64,000 bases of DNA from Rubripirellula amarantea (GTDB taxonomy: Bacteria; Planctomycetota; Planctomycetia; Pirellulales; Pirellulaceae), in contig NZ_SJPI01000001.1 of NCBI RefSeq assembly GCF_007859865.1, positions 248,001 to 312,000 on the forward strand. The letters run 5' to 3'. Each line of letters begins with the position of its first letter. The stretch's first letter is position 1. Positions 26,846 through 35,462 of this stretch are shown here, one piece after another. Under the pieces are notes generated by a model. That model made no database searches, was not told where the DNA came from, and saw only the letters and a list, made by a program, of their open reading frames with translations. The position numbers were made by a program, and so were the translations under genes.

Positions 26846-28282
26846 ATGAAACGAATCGTCACTCATTTGTCGCTACTGGCGGCCGCGGCGATATTCGCCA
26901 CCGGGTGTGTGCCGGTTCGCCACAACCTGCCACCCGATCAACGCATGATGGAGCCCGGCCCTGGCGTCGGTGGTCCTGGTCCCGGCATCATGGGAGCTCC
27001 AGCAATGGCCCCCGGGATGATGGGCGGCCCGATGAGCGGTGGCATGCCTGGCGGCGGCATGATGATGGGAGCCGGTGGAATGATGGGCTCAGCAGGCCCG
27101 ATGGGCGCGATGCCCCCAGGTGCCATTGGAGCAGCTCCCCTTGAAGCGATGCAAAGTGCACCGCTTCCTATGATGGGAACCCAAGCATCCACTGGCCAAG
27201 GCGAAATCGACCTCGTCAACTACACCTGCAGTTGCGGCGGCGGAGCATGCGGCGGCAGCGGCGGATGCATGGCGGGCGGTGGCGAAGGTGCCATGATCCC
27301 ACAAGGCGGTGGTGTGATGGACATGGGCGCGATGATGCCTCATGTTGCACCGACCGTACAAGTCACTTTTGGTACTCCCGAAGGAATGCAGGTTCGTTAC
27401 GACGCAACCGGTGGCGGCATGTTCGACAGCGATCCACTTGTGGTTCCTGCTCGTCAGAACTTCCCTCAAGGTGGCCTGTACCGCTTGAAGATTACCAATA
27501 TCCAAGCTCGCGAAGGTGTTGAACTGTACCCAACGCTTGAATTGGCCTATGCCAATCCTCGCACTGGAGCCTACCTGGCTCACAACTCGGTACCCGTTCA
27601 ATTCACCGAAGAAGACTTCGACCAAGTGTTGACTGGCAACTTCGTTACCAAAGTCATCTACCTTCCAGATCCCGATTTCCAAGGACCAGCACTCGCGGGC
27701 ATTGACACTCTTGTCAGCACGCGTCTTGATCCAGGCATCGACCCGATTGTGGAAGCGGACCGACGTGGTTCGATCCTGGCCATCATCCGCTTGGGTGACA
27801 AGGATATCGAAATGGGTGGAGCCGGTGGATACGCAGCGGGCGGCATGATGATGCCACCAATCGCTGGTCTCCCCGCACCTTTCGCATCTGCGATGACGGA
27901 TGGTTGCGGCGGCCCGGGAATGAACGGCGGCCAATGTGCCACCGCTCCTCCATCACTGCCTGGCATGATCGCCGGTGTAACGGCTCCTCAGTACGGAATG
28001 CCCATGTCGGGAACTCCGATCGGTTTGCCTGGACCACCTCACATTCCATTGGGTGTTCCCGCCGGACTTCAAAAGCATGTGATCAAGAACCATACGCCAA
28101 TGCACATTCCACGACCTGTGGAAGACGTAAAGATGAATGTTCGACTGCAACCTGGATACAGCTATCCCAACCCAGTCAGCCGCGTGAAAATCACCGAGCA
28201 GAACTTTCATCCAGGTGTGCCTAACGGACGTGGTCTTTATCAACACGCCAGCCAGCGAGTTGATCCGAACTGCAACCCGTAG
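26846..28282 (+). CDS. Gly/Met-rich lipoprotein with Cys-rich tract and shared envelope domain
   Basis: 478 residues from the ATG at 26846, preceded by GGAACGGGGGA; earlier in-frame starts lack a signal. The lipoprotein signal peptide ends FATGC (Cys19). Regions in order: Pro/Gly/Met-rich low-complexity segment (about 30-110); a Cys-rich stretch following DLVNY (VNYTCSCGGGACGG, about 121-145); a folded domain (about 205-322) with YRLKITNIQAREGVELYP, FVTKVIYLPDP and ILAIIRLGDKDI; a second Gly/Pro/Met-rich region; and a C-terminal segment. The folded domain recurs in the next gene. It is predicted to be anchored to the outer or inner membrane facing the periplasm. A strong terminator follows, so it is likely monocistronic. 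Function unknown. Confidence 0.75.
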   Translation: MKRIVTHLSLLAAAAIFATGCVPVRHNLPPDQRMMEPGPGVGGPGPGIMGAPAMAPGMMGGPMSGGMPGGGMMMGAGGMMGSAGPMGAMPPGAIGAAPLEAMQSAPLPMMGTQASTGQGEIDLVNYTCSCGGGACGGSGGCMAGGGEGAMIPQGGGVMDMGAMMPHVAPTVQVTFGTPEGMQVRYDATGGGMFDSDPLVVPARQNFPQGGLYRLKITNIQAREGVELYPTLELAYANPRTGAYLAHNSVPVQFTEEDFDQVLTGNFVTKVIYLPDPDFQGPALAGIDTLVSTRLDPGIDPIVEADRRGSILAIIRLGDKDIEMGGAGGYAAGGMMMPPIAGLPAPFASAMTDGCGGPGMNGGQCATAPPSLPGMIAGVTAPQYGMPMSGTPIGLPGPPHIPLGVPAGLQKHVIKNHTPMHIPRPVEDVKMNVRLQPGYSYPNPVSRVKITEQNFHPGVPNGRGLYQHASQRVDPNCNP

Positions 28283-28314
28283 TGGGTCTTGAAGCCTGAA
28301 CTATGAAACAACAA

Positions 28315-28349
28315 ACGCGGTGTCGATGTTCTCTATCGCACCGCGTTTT
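28315..28349 (+). terminator. Intrinsic terminator after the Gly/Met-rich lipoprotein gene
   Basis: Stem ACGCGGTG / CACCGCGT, a one-base bulge, then inner stem CGAT / ATCG around a seven-base loop, followed by TTTTGTTT. It separates the lipoprotein gene from the next, related gene. Confidence 0.8.
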
Positions 28350-28400
28350 GTTTGATCGAGTCGAAGCGTCCTCCACGAGCGTCGAAAAACCGGATTGAAG

Positions 28401-29192
28401 ATGTTCCTCCCCTCAAGACACTTGCTCACCACCGCGCTCTTTGGCTTCGCCATCGCTGCATCGAGCATGACGAACCAGACGAATCAAGCGAGTGCTGCTG
28501 ATCCATCGCAGTTCCTTGGTCCTAGCGGTGGCCAACACCGTATTCTCAATGGCGACATGCCACCGGGATTCGTCGGCGGCGCACGTCTTCGAGGCCGCGG
28601 ACCAGGCCCCGTGATTGGTTACTTCCAACCGGTCGCCTTCCAGGGTCCCCAAGGCACCAGGTTCGCACTTGCTAATCAAAGCGGATTCTTTGACTCCGAA
28701 GAGAACCTGCAAGCCGGCCTGATTGTTGGAAGCGTTTACCGTTTCAAGATCACTGATATTCCCGGTCGCGAAGGTGCCGAAGTTTACCCCACGATCGAAG
28801 TCATCGACCGGACCTACCCACCACCTGGGCTTGCCACTCGTTATCCGATCACGGTCCAAATCGATGACAGTGATTTACGAGCAGCGATCGCGGGCCAACT
28901 CGTCACACGCGTCATCTACTTGGAAGATCCTCAATCAGCCGTCGCGCTTGAACAAACGCCAGCTTCCGAGCGTCCGATGGACATCGGGGAGTATCAAGAC
29001 GCGTTAGAAGTAGCCGATCGTTTCGGTCGCCCCGTCGCGATCCTTCGCATGGGAAGTCTAGCTCCACCGCACTCGCATGAGCTGATGCCTAGCTTCCTTT
29101 TCGGCTCACCCGCCTGGGCGCCCATCATGCAGGCCGAATCGGTCTCTCACACCGTGGGTTCCGTTCCCGTGAACTTGCACACGCAGCCATGA
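28401..29192 (+). CDS. Secreted protein sharing the envelope domain of the preceding lipoprotein
   Basis: 263 residues from the ATG at 28401 (an in-frame TTG lies six bases upstream). A signal peptide (LLTTALFGFAIAASSM, cleavage near SAADP) is followed by a short linker and a domain at about 105-220: YRFKITDIPGREGAEVYP, PITVQIDDSDLR, LVTRVIYLEDP and VAILRMGSL. These align in order with the corresponding blocks of the preceding lipoprotein, so the two are paralogous in this domain. There is no Cys-rich tract. Its stop overlaps the next start as ATGA, indicating co-translation with the DUF11-like lipoprotein. Function unknown; an envelope or surface structural role is inferred. Confidence 0.75.
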   Translation: MFLPSRHLLTTALFGFAIAASSMTNQTNQASAADPSQFLGPSGGQHRILNGDMPPGFVGGARLRGRGPGPVIGYFQPVAFQGPQGTRFALANQSGFFDSEENLQAGLIVGSVYRFKITDIPGREGAEVYPTIEVIDRTYPPPGLATRYPITVQIDDSDLRAAIAGQLVTRVIYLEDPQSAVALEQTPASERPMDIGEYQDALEVADRFGRPVAILRMGSLAPPHSHELMPSFLFGSPAWAPIMQAESVSHTVGSVPVNLHTQP

Positions 29193-30613
29193 CCCCAGTC
29201 GCCAACTTGAAAACCAACATGAATCAAGCCAACGCTTTCCTTGCTCCCATCGGGGCAGGCATGAAATTGACGGGACACCGACGTTGCGTCGCAACCATTG
29301 GTGCCTTGGTCTGCGGATTGATGATCGGCTGCGCCACCTCAAACAAACCGAGCCCATCGGGTTTCCGGATGCCCGGCGGCAAGGCACCGGCGATGCCTAC
29401 CAGTACAGGATCTGGAATGCCCGGCTCGCCCGTCCATCCCGTGACTCCCAGCTATCCAGGCCCAACGGATTCGACGCATTCAACATCGACGCAAGGACCT
29501 AGTGGCATTCAACAAGTGAACTACGAGTACGTAGGCGACTATCCCTCGTCCGATTGTGGGACCCCAGACTTGTCGTTCGGCGTTTCCGGTGGTTGCACCG
29601 CGGGATGCTGTGCTTCGGGATCTTGTGCATCCGGTTCTTGTGCTCCTGCCCAAGTCATTCCTCATGGCTATGCACCTTCTGCGGGAATGATGAACGTCTA
29701 CGGAGTCGACCCGCAAGAGTTTCTATGCGACGGTGGCGATCAACATGGTGATGCTCGTGTGCTTCGGGACGAATCCATCGATGGCTTGCAGCCCGAAGAC
29801 ACGATCGTTCACTACACGACCGAAGCGGGCGACATCGAAGTTGTCCCCAGCAACCGAGTTTGCGTGTACGCGCCTCGATTCAAATCCGTTCGTAAGATCA
29901 CCGGCGTACGAGCCGGCGAACATGCAGTGGGACTAGCAGGTGTCGATTTACCCGTGGGAACCAACCGCATTGAAATTGAAGAAGGTGGCGTGATGATCGG
30001 TGAATCGATTGAACTAGGTCATGCCGATGTTGCACGCCGTCTCGATGCGATGCGAGAACGCAATCGCGGTGTTCCGGTCGAAGGGATCGCCCAAATCGAG
30101 CAAGCAACGGATGTGTTGGCACTGCTTGTCGGCATGAAGTTCGACCAAATCAGCCTTCTGCAAGAAGATCAAAAAGCGATGCTTGAAGAACTCGCACTCG
30201 CAGCAGTCGCTTGGACCATCGACGAATCAGTCGAGGTTGAAATCCAAGATCTCAAAACGCCAGTGCTGACGCGAGACCAGAGTGTTGAAGGATTCACGAT
30301 CTATGAATTCCCAGACGCGGGACGCTTGCGAATATGCAAGCTTGCTGATCGGCACGATGCTCTACCAGGCGAGCTTATCAACTTTGCGATCCGGATCGAG
30401 AATGTAGGCGATTCCGCTGTCGATCAGGTTCTGATCACCGATAACTTGGTCACTCGACTTGAGTACGTTGCCGAGAGTCAAACCTGCAGCGTCGGAGCTG
30501 AATTCGAAACAGTCGTCAACGAGGGTCAATCGTTGCAACTGATTTGGAAGCTGACTGATAAGTTGCGAGTTGGCGAATCAGCCACCATGCGATTCCGCTG
30601 CAAAGTGCGGTAG
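29189..30613 (+). CDS. Cys-rich lipoprotein with C-terminal DUF11-like domain
   Basis: 474 residues from 29189, where ATGA overlaps the previous stop. An internal ATG at 29261 begins a textbook lipoprotein signal (MKLTGHRR..., lipobox LMIGC), so the shorter form (450 residues) may be the real start. After a Pro/Ser-rich linker there is QQVNYEYVGDYP, then a Cys-rich tract (GCTAGCCASGSCASGSCAP). A central mixed alpha/beta region follows with a helical part at about 280-345. The C-terminal domain (about 375-474) reads LRICKLADRHDALPGELINF, ending VGESATMRFRCKVR. It matches the DUF11 conserved repeat found in envelope proteins of planctomycetes and chlamydiae. Likely a structural or cross-linked envelope protein. 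Confidence 0.75.
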   Translation: MTPVANLKTNMNQANAFLAPIGAGMKLTGHRRCVATIGALVCGLMIGCATSNKPSPSGFRMPGGKAPAMPTSTGSGMPGSPVHPVTPSYPGPTDSTHSTSTQGPSGIQQVNYEYVGDYPSSDCGTPDLSFGVSGGCTAGCCASGSCASGSCAPAQVIPHGYAPSAGMMNVYGVDPQEFLCDGGDQHGDARVLRDESIDGLQPEDTIVHYTTEAGDIEVVPSNRVCVYAPRFKSVRKITGVRAGEHAVGLAGVDLPVGTNRIEIEEGGVMIGESIELGHADVARRLDAMRERNRGVPVEGIAQIEQATDVLALLVGMKFDQISLLQEDQKAMLEELALAAVAWTIDESVEVEIQDLKTPVLTRDQSVEGFTIYEFPDAGRLRICKLADRHDALPGELINFAIRIENVGDSAVDQVLITDNLVTRLEYVAESQTCSVGAEFETVVNEGQSLQLIWKLTDKLRVGESATMRFRCKVR

Positions 30614-30620
30614 TCGAAAA

Positions 30621-30692
30621 GCGTAGCGGCAATTGAAAATTGCGTAGCGGCGATCGACAAGCGTAGCGGCAATCGACAGGCGTAGCAGCAAT
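30621..30692. repeat. Imperfect 19-21 bp intergenic repeat
   Basis: Four copies of a GCGTAGCGGCAAT-like core start at 30621, 30642, 30661 and 30680, separated by short AT-rich TCGAAAA/CGACAA-type linkers; decayed copies continue to about 30720. It fills the first third of a 304-bp gap after the DUF11-like gene. The rest of that gap shows nothing recognisable apart from the region before the next start. Confidence 0.8.
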
Positions 30693-30917
30693 CGAATAGG
30701 GAAGCTCAATCGAATAAGCTGCTAGAGATCAGTTGATAACTAAGTGGTGCGTAAAGGTGCCGGAATCCACACTTGGCATTCTTGTGATGGCACCTTTGTT
30801 GCAAGTCGATTGCGGCGGCCCGTGGGCGTTGGCATCACATCAATCGAAATCGCTTGGGCAACTTTGGCACCGACTTGACACTTTGTGTCCCGTCCTGGGA
30901 TGCCGTAAACTGCATGC

Positions 30918-31682
30918 ATGAAAATCATGCTTGCCTTTCTAGGCGTCGTTATTGTTGCAGTGCTGGGTTGTGGAGTGTCGTATCGAGACGACCTGGACTA
31001 CTCATACGCCGTTGAACAATCTTATTCACTCGAAGAATTTGAATTCGGGGACGGCGAACATGCGGAACTGGTCCAATACGAATTCGTCGGCCTCGACCTG
31101 ATTGCGATGTCGCCGATCCGAGATGCGATCGCAAAAGACCGAATTGCCGATGGCAGGAAAGTCTTGGAAATCAGCAGCGGTACCGGGCTGCTATCAGTGC
31201 TATGTCTTTCTAATGGTGCGAAGCAAGTAGTCGCTACGGACATCCAGCCCGCCGCCGTCGCTAACACTCGATACAACGCGGCGAACTTGGTGAGCGACGG
31301 CAAGATCGACGCCCGTTTGCGACCAGCCAGTAGTTCCCAAGCGTATTCAGCGATCGCTAGCGAAGAACGATTTGACTTGATCATCACGGACGCCAATCGT
31401 GTTCATTATGATTCTTCGTCGACTCCCCAGAGCGAGGCAAACGACAAGCAGGAGTCGTTTGTTAAGTCACTGATCGAGGGGCTACCATTACACCTTACGA
31501 GCAATGGGCGATGTCTCGTGCTGAGCGACCGTAAGAAAACGTTGGATCAGGTCATCGAACTGGCTCAGGCCAATCAAATCACTCTTAAGACGCTCGATTC
31601 GCGAGATCCAGAAATTTTGGGCGAAGATTTTTCCCCCTCGTTCATGGTCGAATTACGAGTCCCGCCGAGCGCCAACGAGTAG
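30918..31682 (+). CDS. Methyltransferase-fold lipoprotein
   Basis: 254 residues. The N-terminus (MKIMLAFLGVVIVAVLGC) is a lipoprotein signal with Cys18 as the lipidation site. The remainder is a class I SAM methyltransferase-like Rossmann domain: motif I KVLEISSGTGLLSV (about 75-88), an acidic residue after strand 2 (VVATDIQ), NTRYNAA, and motif IV FDLIITDANRVHYD. The canonical DxGxG glycine pattern is altered (E-I-S-S-G-T-G) and the NPPY motif is replaced. Export of such a domain is unusual because SAM is cytoplasmic, so either the domain is non-catalytic or the leader acts as a membrane anchor with the domain inside. No operon partners. Confidence 0.65.
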   Translation: MKIMLAFLGVVIVAVLGCGVSYRDDLDYSYAVEQSYSLEEFEFGDGEHAELVQYEFVGLDLIAMSPIRDAIAKDRIADGRKVLEISSGTGLLSVLCLSNGAKQVVATDIQPAAVANTRYNAANLVSDGKIDARLRPASSSQAYSAIASEERFDLIITDANRVHYDSSSTPQSEANDKQESFVKSLIEGLPLHLTSNGRCLVLSDRKKTLDQVIELAQANQITLKTLDSRDPEILGEDFSPSFMVELRVPPSANE

Positions 31683-31954
31683 CTAAGTTTGATCGCGACG
31701 GATGCGAATTTCCTCTCGCACGACTGCTAACGGACCCAATTCCGTTCTACGTCCACGGGCGTGTTGAAGTCGCAAAGGGATTGCTATGTCAAGTCCCTTT
31801 CTCAACATCTTGAAAGTGCGGGTTATTTGACTTGCATGTGCCGCGCAGCCGTCACTACCATAAGGGTATCTCAGGACGTTCTTATCTGTCTTTTATTCGA
31901 CCGTGCGTCGTGTCGGTCGCGCCGTGAGATTTTCCCTGGTGGGATGCCTTGTCT

Positions 31955-32257
31955 ATGATCCATTACATCTGCGATCGTTGTAAGCGACAGATCAACACGA
32001 ACGAACAACCACGTTACGTCGTGCAAATTGAAATCCATTCAATGGCTGACGAAGTCACGCTGGATATCGACGATGACATCGATCAGCTAAGCGAACTCCA
32101 TCAGGCTCTCGAGGGACTCGCTTGCGATCACCTCGATGATGAGCCCGAACTTGACCATCGGGGCAGCTACGATCTTTGCGCCGATTGCCATCGCCAATTC
32201 TTAAGAAATCCACTCGGTCGCGATGCAGTCGCTGCTTTTGGATTCAGCAACAACTAG
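31955..32257 (+). CDS. Small zinc-ribbon-like protein
   Basis: 100 residues from the ATG at 31955. CDRCKRQ near the N-terminus and LCADCHRQ near the C-terminus give a Cys4 (CxxC...CxxC) pair that probably binds zinc. The middle (ADEVTLDIDDDIDQLSELHQAL) is acidic and helical. No signal peptide. I do not recognise a specific family; many planctomycete genomes contain similar short CxxC proteins of unknown role. A small AAAGGGA/TCCCTTT hairpin lies about 160 bp upstream. Confidence 0.65.
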   Translation: MIHYICDRCKRQINTNEQPRYVVQIEIHSMADEVTLDIDDDIDQLSELHQALEGLACDHLDDEPELDHRGSYDLCADCHRQFLRNPLGRDAVAAFGFSNN

Positions 32258-32478
32258 TACTGCTTCAGGCGATAAGTACTGCTTCAAGCGATGGCTGATG
32301 TGAGACTGTGTTCCTTCATGTTGGATTCTCGTTTGGTAGCTTTGATGCCCTGAGTATCGTTGGCCTGAATTGCTGACTTGAATCACTGAACTGATTTGCG
32401 GAATTCAATCGCTGACTCGCGAGTTTTCACACCGAATCGCCTCGAGCTTCTTTTTCGAACTCAGTTTCTGAACTGAAC

Positions 32479-33546
32479 TCAGTCGTCGAATCCCGTTTCC
32501 GAATGGGGCGTTGCGACGAGTACCTCGTCTCTCGGATCCATCGAAGGCATCTCGACCTCTCGGCTAAGCCAAAGGAAGTCATCGCGAGCATCAACGTAGT
32601 CGAGCGTTGCAATGCGAACGGCCATGGGCAAACTCGCGATCCGCTTGTCCAAATGCGGATCGGCTCGACCGGACAACAAACGCGACAACCACTTTCGATC
32701 TTCTTGAGGTTGATCAAAGTCCAACTTGCCTGCAACATGACGAAGTATTGCCGGAAACGAATTGAGTTCTGGCTTGAACGCGGAATGCCGCTCGGCAATC
32801 ATTCGCAACTGATATTCCGCTTCGGCAACCTGTGAGGCCTGTATCCGAGCATCGTCGTCACCCTCGCGATAGGTAGCGACGGCAAACCTAGCTTGACCGA
32901 CGTTGATGGTTTTCTTTTCGAGCCCGCCATACTTGATTTGCTTCGCATCCGCAGAAACCGCAACGTCCAACAATCCACCTCGCCAATTCGAGGGCACACG
33001 GAAGGTAACCTCAAACACTTTTTCGCCTTCCAATACTTGCTTGGCTGTCCACCTCAATTTGAAATAAACACCTCGCCCGCGATCAATGGTGCCGGCGGCG
33101 GATACGGCTTGCATCGGTGCTTGCCGATCAAACTCAACCGTGTTGATGTCCTTGTTACCTTTGTCAGCGCCTAAGCTTGCACTAGAAATTGGACCATAAG
33201 CACCATTGGTAGCTAAACCAAACGATTCGGATCGTTCCGTTATCTCTTTAACTTGTACCGGCGATGTCACGTCACTATCGGTCGCAGTCTTCGGTGCATA
33301 GTCCACGACAGCCATTTGCAAGTCACGCGGATGGCAAGTCATCAACCATTGATCGACTTGCGGCATGTTGGGATCGGCGATCATTGCAGACAATCGCAAC
33401 TTCACCGTAATAAGCGAGGGGTCATTGCAATGGGTTTCCGCGACTGCGGTTGGCGGCAAATCGAATCGAACCGAATCTCCTGCATCGGCATTGGTTGCGA
33501 CGCCAAGGACAAACACTACCGAAAAGATCACCAAAGATTGATTCAT
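32479..33546 (-). CDS. Secreted hypothetical protein
   Basis: 355 residues from the ATG at 33546, which begins a good signal peptide (MNQSLVIFSVVFVLGVATNA, cleavage after ADA). A longer in-frame start at 33663 is not supported. The mature protein opens with a beta-rich segment (SVRFDLPPTAVAETHC, SLITVKLRLSAMI), and a beta-sandwich-like middle (FKLRWTAKQVLEGEKVFEVTF) leads to a helical C-terminal third. I recognise no family. Two mature cysteines (in ETHCNDP and MTCHPRD) could form a disulfide. Confidence 0.6.
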   Translation of the reverse strand: MNQSLVIFSVVFVLGVATNADAGDSVRFDLPPTAVAETHCNDPSLITVKLRLSAMIADPNMPQVDQWLMTCHPRDLQMAVVDYAPKTATDSDVTSPVQVKEITERSESFGLATNGAYGPISSASLGADKGNKDINTVEFDRQAPMQAVSAAGTIDRGRGVYFKLRWTAKQVLEGEKVFEVTFRVPSNWRGGLLDVAVSADAKQIKYGGLEKKTINVGQARFAVATYREGDDDARIQASQVAEAEYQLRMIAERHSAFKPELNSFPAILRHVAGKLDFDQPQEDRKWLSRLLSGRADPHLDKRIASLPMAVRIATLDYVDARDDFLWLSREVEMPSMDPRDEVLVATPHSETGFDD

Positions 33547-34000
33547 TGTATTTCTTCCATCGAAACAAAGGCTTCCTACTGCATCCCGCAGCATGAACCG
33601 ATCCCATCGCGGGCTCGATTGGCCTTTCCTTCCTGGAAAGTGTGCATCGACCGTCTTGCACACAGGAAGGATAGATAGCGCTCGGAGACCGGCAAGCGAC
33701 CATTTCGAAGGTCACTTTTCAAGAATCACGTACGATCAAATGTGAAACCGACGCGTTCGGCAACTTGTCTATGGTTCGCCGCTTTATCACCGTGAAACAA
33801 TCCGCGTCCTCGGAGTCCTTGGGTGATTCACAGCGAATCGTTATCGAGCGGACAGTTGGGATATCAAGCGTTTGTTAGTTGCCGAATCACGAATTCGTTG
33901 GCTTCATGAGTGAACGGCCGCGAATCCCCAAAGCATCGCCATGCACGATAATCCGTGATGCAGTGGTCCTACTTCTCTGTCCTGTTAGCTGTCCAATCCG
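33547..34000. other. Intergenic region upstream of the secreted hypothetical gene
   Basis: About 450 bp with a small CTTTCC/GGAAAG hairpin near 33624-33640. No coding features were found. The remainder of this gap (34001-34280) holds the 15-bp repeat and about 150 bp of unassigned sequence before the ftsY stop. Confidence 0.4.
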
Positions 34001-34131
34001 CCAGATCCAGGCCTACCAGATCCAGGCCTACCGGATTCCTGCCTACTAACTTCCAGCCTACTAGGTTTCGCCCCAGTAACTTCTGGCCTAGTAACTTCTG
34101 GCCTAGTAACTTCTGGCCTAGTAACTTCCGG
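34001..34131. repeat. Degenerate 15-bp tandem repeat, eight copies plus a partial
   Basis: Eight 15-bp units mostly ending CCTA, starting with two copies of CCAGATCCAGGCCTA, passing through diverged units and ending with three identical GTAACTTCTGGCCTA copies and a partial. Because 15 is divisible by three, both strands stay open and give spurious repetitive peptides. It lies between ftsY and a divergent gene. Confidence 0.88.
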
Positions 34132-34280
34132 TTGTGTCAGGCCATTCGCGTCGAAGACTTTCACTTCAAAATCGCGATTCCTGTATTGGTGGCAGGTATC
34201 TAGCCGGCAACCGGAAACCTCATGCAAGGTTTGACAGATTGAGTTCTCGCACTCGATCGCAAAGGCGCACTGCTTGCCCC

Positions 34281-35462
34281 TTACTGAAACAGGGCTTTGG
34301 CGAACGATTGTGGATCAAATTTAGCAATGTCTTCGATTCCCTCACCGAGCCCTACAAACTTCACGGGAAGCTGAAACTGATCCTGGATGGGTAAAATGAC
34401 GCCGCCTTTGGCTGATCCATCGAGCTTGGCCAATACAATTCCAGAGCAACCAGCGGTTTCGCTGAAGCCTCGCGCTTGGCTGATTGCGTTTTGCCCTGCG
34501 GTCGCATCGAGCACCAACAACACTTCATGAGGTGCATCTTCGATTTTCTTACTGATGACGCGTCGGATTTTGTCGAGTTGCTGCATCAAGTTCGACTGAG
34601 TCTGCAATCGTCCGGCGGTATCAATGATTGCTATGTCTGCACCCATTTCGACGGCTCGATCGACCGTTTGAAACGCGACACTGGCGGGATCAGCTTCGTG
34701 CTTACCGGTCACGATGTCACATCCGATTCGACCGGCCCAGACCGTTAGTTGTTCGACCGCAGCAGCTCGGAACGTATCGCCAGCGCCCAAAACGACTTTA
34801 TTACCAGCATGATGAAGGTAATAGGCAAGCTTTCCGATCGACGTCGTCTTTCCACTTCCGTTGACTCCTACCACCAAGATCACCGTAGGACCGGAAGCAG
34901 CACGGGTTAGCTCCGTCGACTTTTGCTCGAGCATCGCCGTGGTCTGCGAGGTGATCGTGTCCAGAATTTCCTCGAGATGCACAACGCGAGCGCGATAGTC
35001 TTTGCCAATGCGGTCACGAATTTCTTCGGCTGGGCCAACACCCATGTCCGTCCGGATCAATCGCTCGAACAGATCGGTCAGAAACTCATCATCTACCAAC
35101 CGGCCTTCCGCTTTGAAAAGGTCACGGATGTCGGTGTTCAGCGCTTGGCGAGTTTTTGAAAGCGCCCCTCGGAACTTAGAAAACAGACCGCCACTGGCTT
35201 TTTCGGGTGCAGGGTCGGCATCCGGTGTTGATGCGGCCGCCGGGACTGGGGATGCCGCCGGTGCTGGGTTTGCCACAGGCGTCGGTTCAGCTTTCAGCTC
35301 TGTCGCTGCGTCGGCATCAGCTTGTGGACTCGATTGAGCGAACGATGAAACAGACGGATTGGTCTGTTCCACGGCTGGGTCTGCCTTTTCGGGTGCGTTC
35401 TCCGGCACCGGTGGGGGGGCCGGGGTTTCGGGATTGTTTTTCTTGGAGCGCCAAAACGCCAT
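34281..35462 (-). CDS. ftsY: Signal recognition particle receptor FtsY
   Basis: 393 residues. An N-terminal Pro/Ala/Glu-rich acidic region (1-90) is followed by the N domain (about 92-185) and the G domain with all SRP-GTPase motifs: GVNGSGKTT (199-207), GAGDTFRAAA (226-235), DTAGR (281-285), DATAGQN (319-325) and AKLDGSAKGG (345-354). It docks SRP-bound ribosomes at the inner membrane for co-translational export, which fits the many exported proteins nearby. It appears monocistronic, with the variable acidic domain typical in size. Confidence 0.97.
   Translation of the reverse strand: MAFWRSKKNNPETPAPPPVPENAPEKADPAVEQTNPSVSSFAQSSPQADADAATELKAEPTPVANPAPAASPVPAAASTPDADPAPEKASGGLFSKFRGALSKTRQALNTDIRDLFKAEGRLVDDEFLTDLFERLIRTDMGVGPAEEIRDRIGKDYRARVVHLEEILDTITSQTTAMLEQKSTELTRAASGPTVILVVGVNGSGKTTSIGKLAYYLHHAGNKVVLGAGDTFRAAAVEQLTVWAGRIGCDIVTGKHEADPASVAFQTVDRAVEMGADIAIIDTAGRLQTQSNLMQQLDKIRRVISKKIEDAPHEVLLVLDATAGQNAISQARGFSETAGCSGIVLAKLDGSAKGGVILPIQDQFQLPVKFVGLGEGIEDIAKFDPQSFAKALFQ

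Noticed and set aside
33955-34203. An 82-codon frame with PSNFW repeats
   Set aside because: It is generated by the 15-bp DNA repeat, and an equally long frame is open on the other strand, so it is not evidence of coding.
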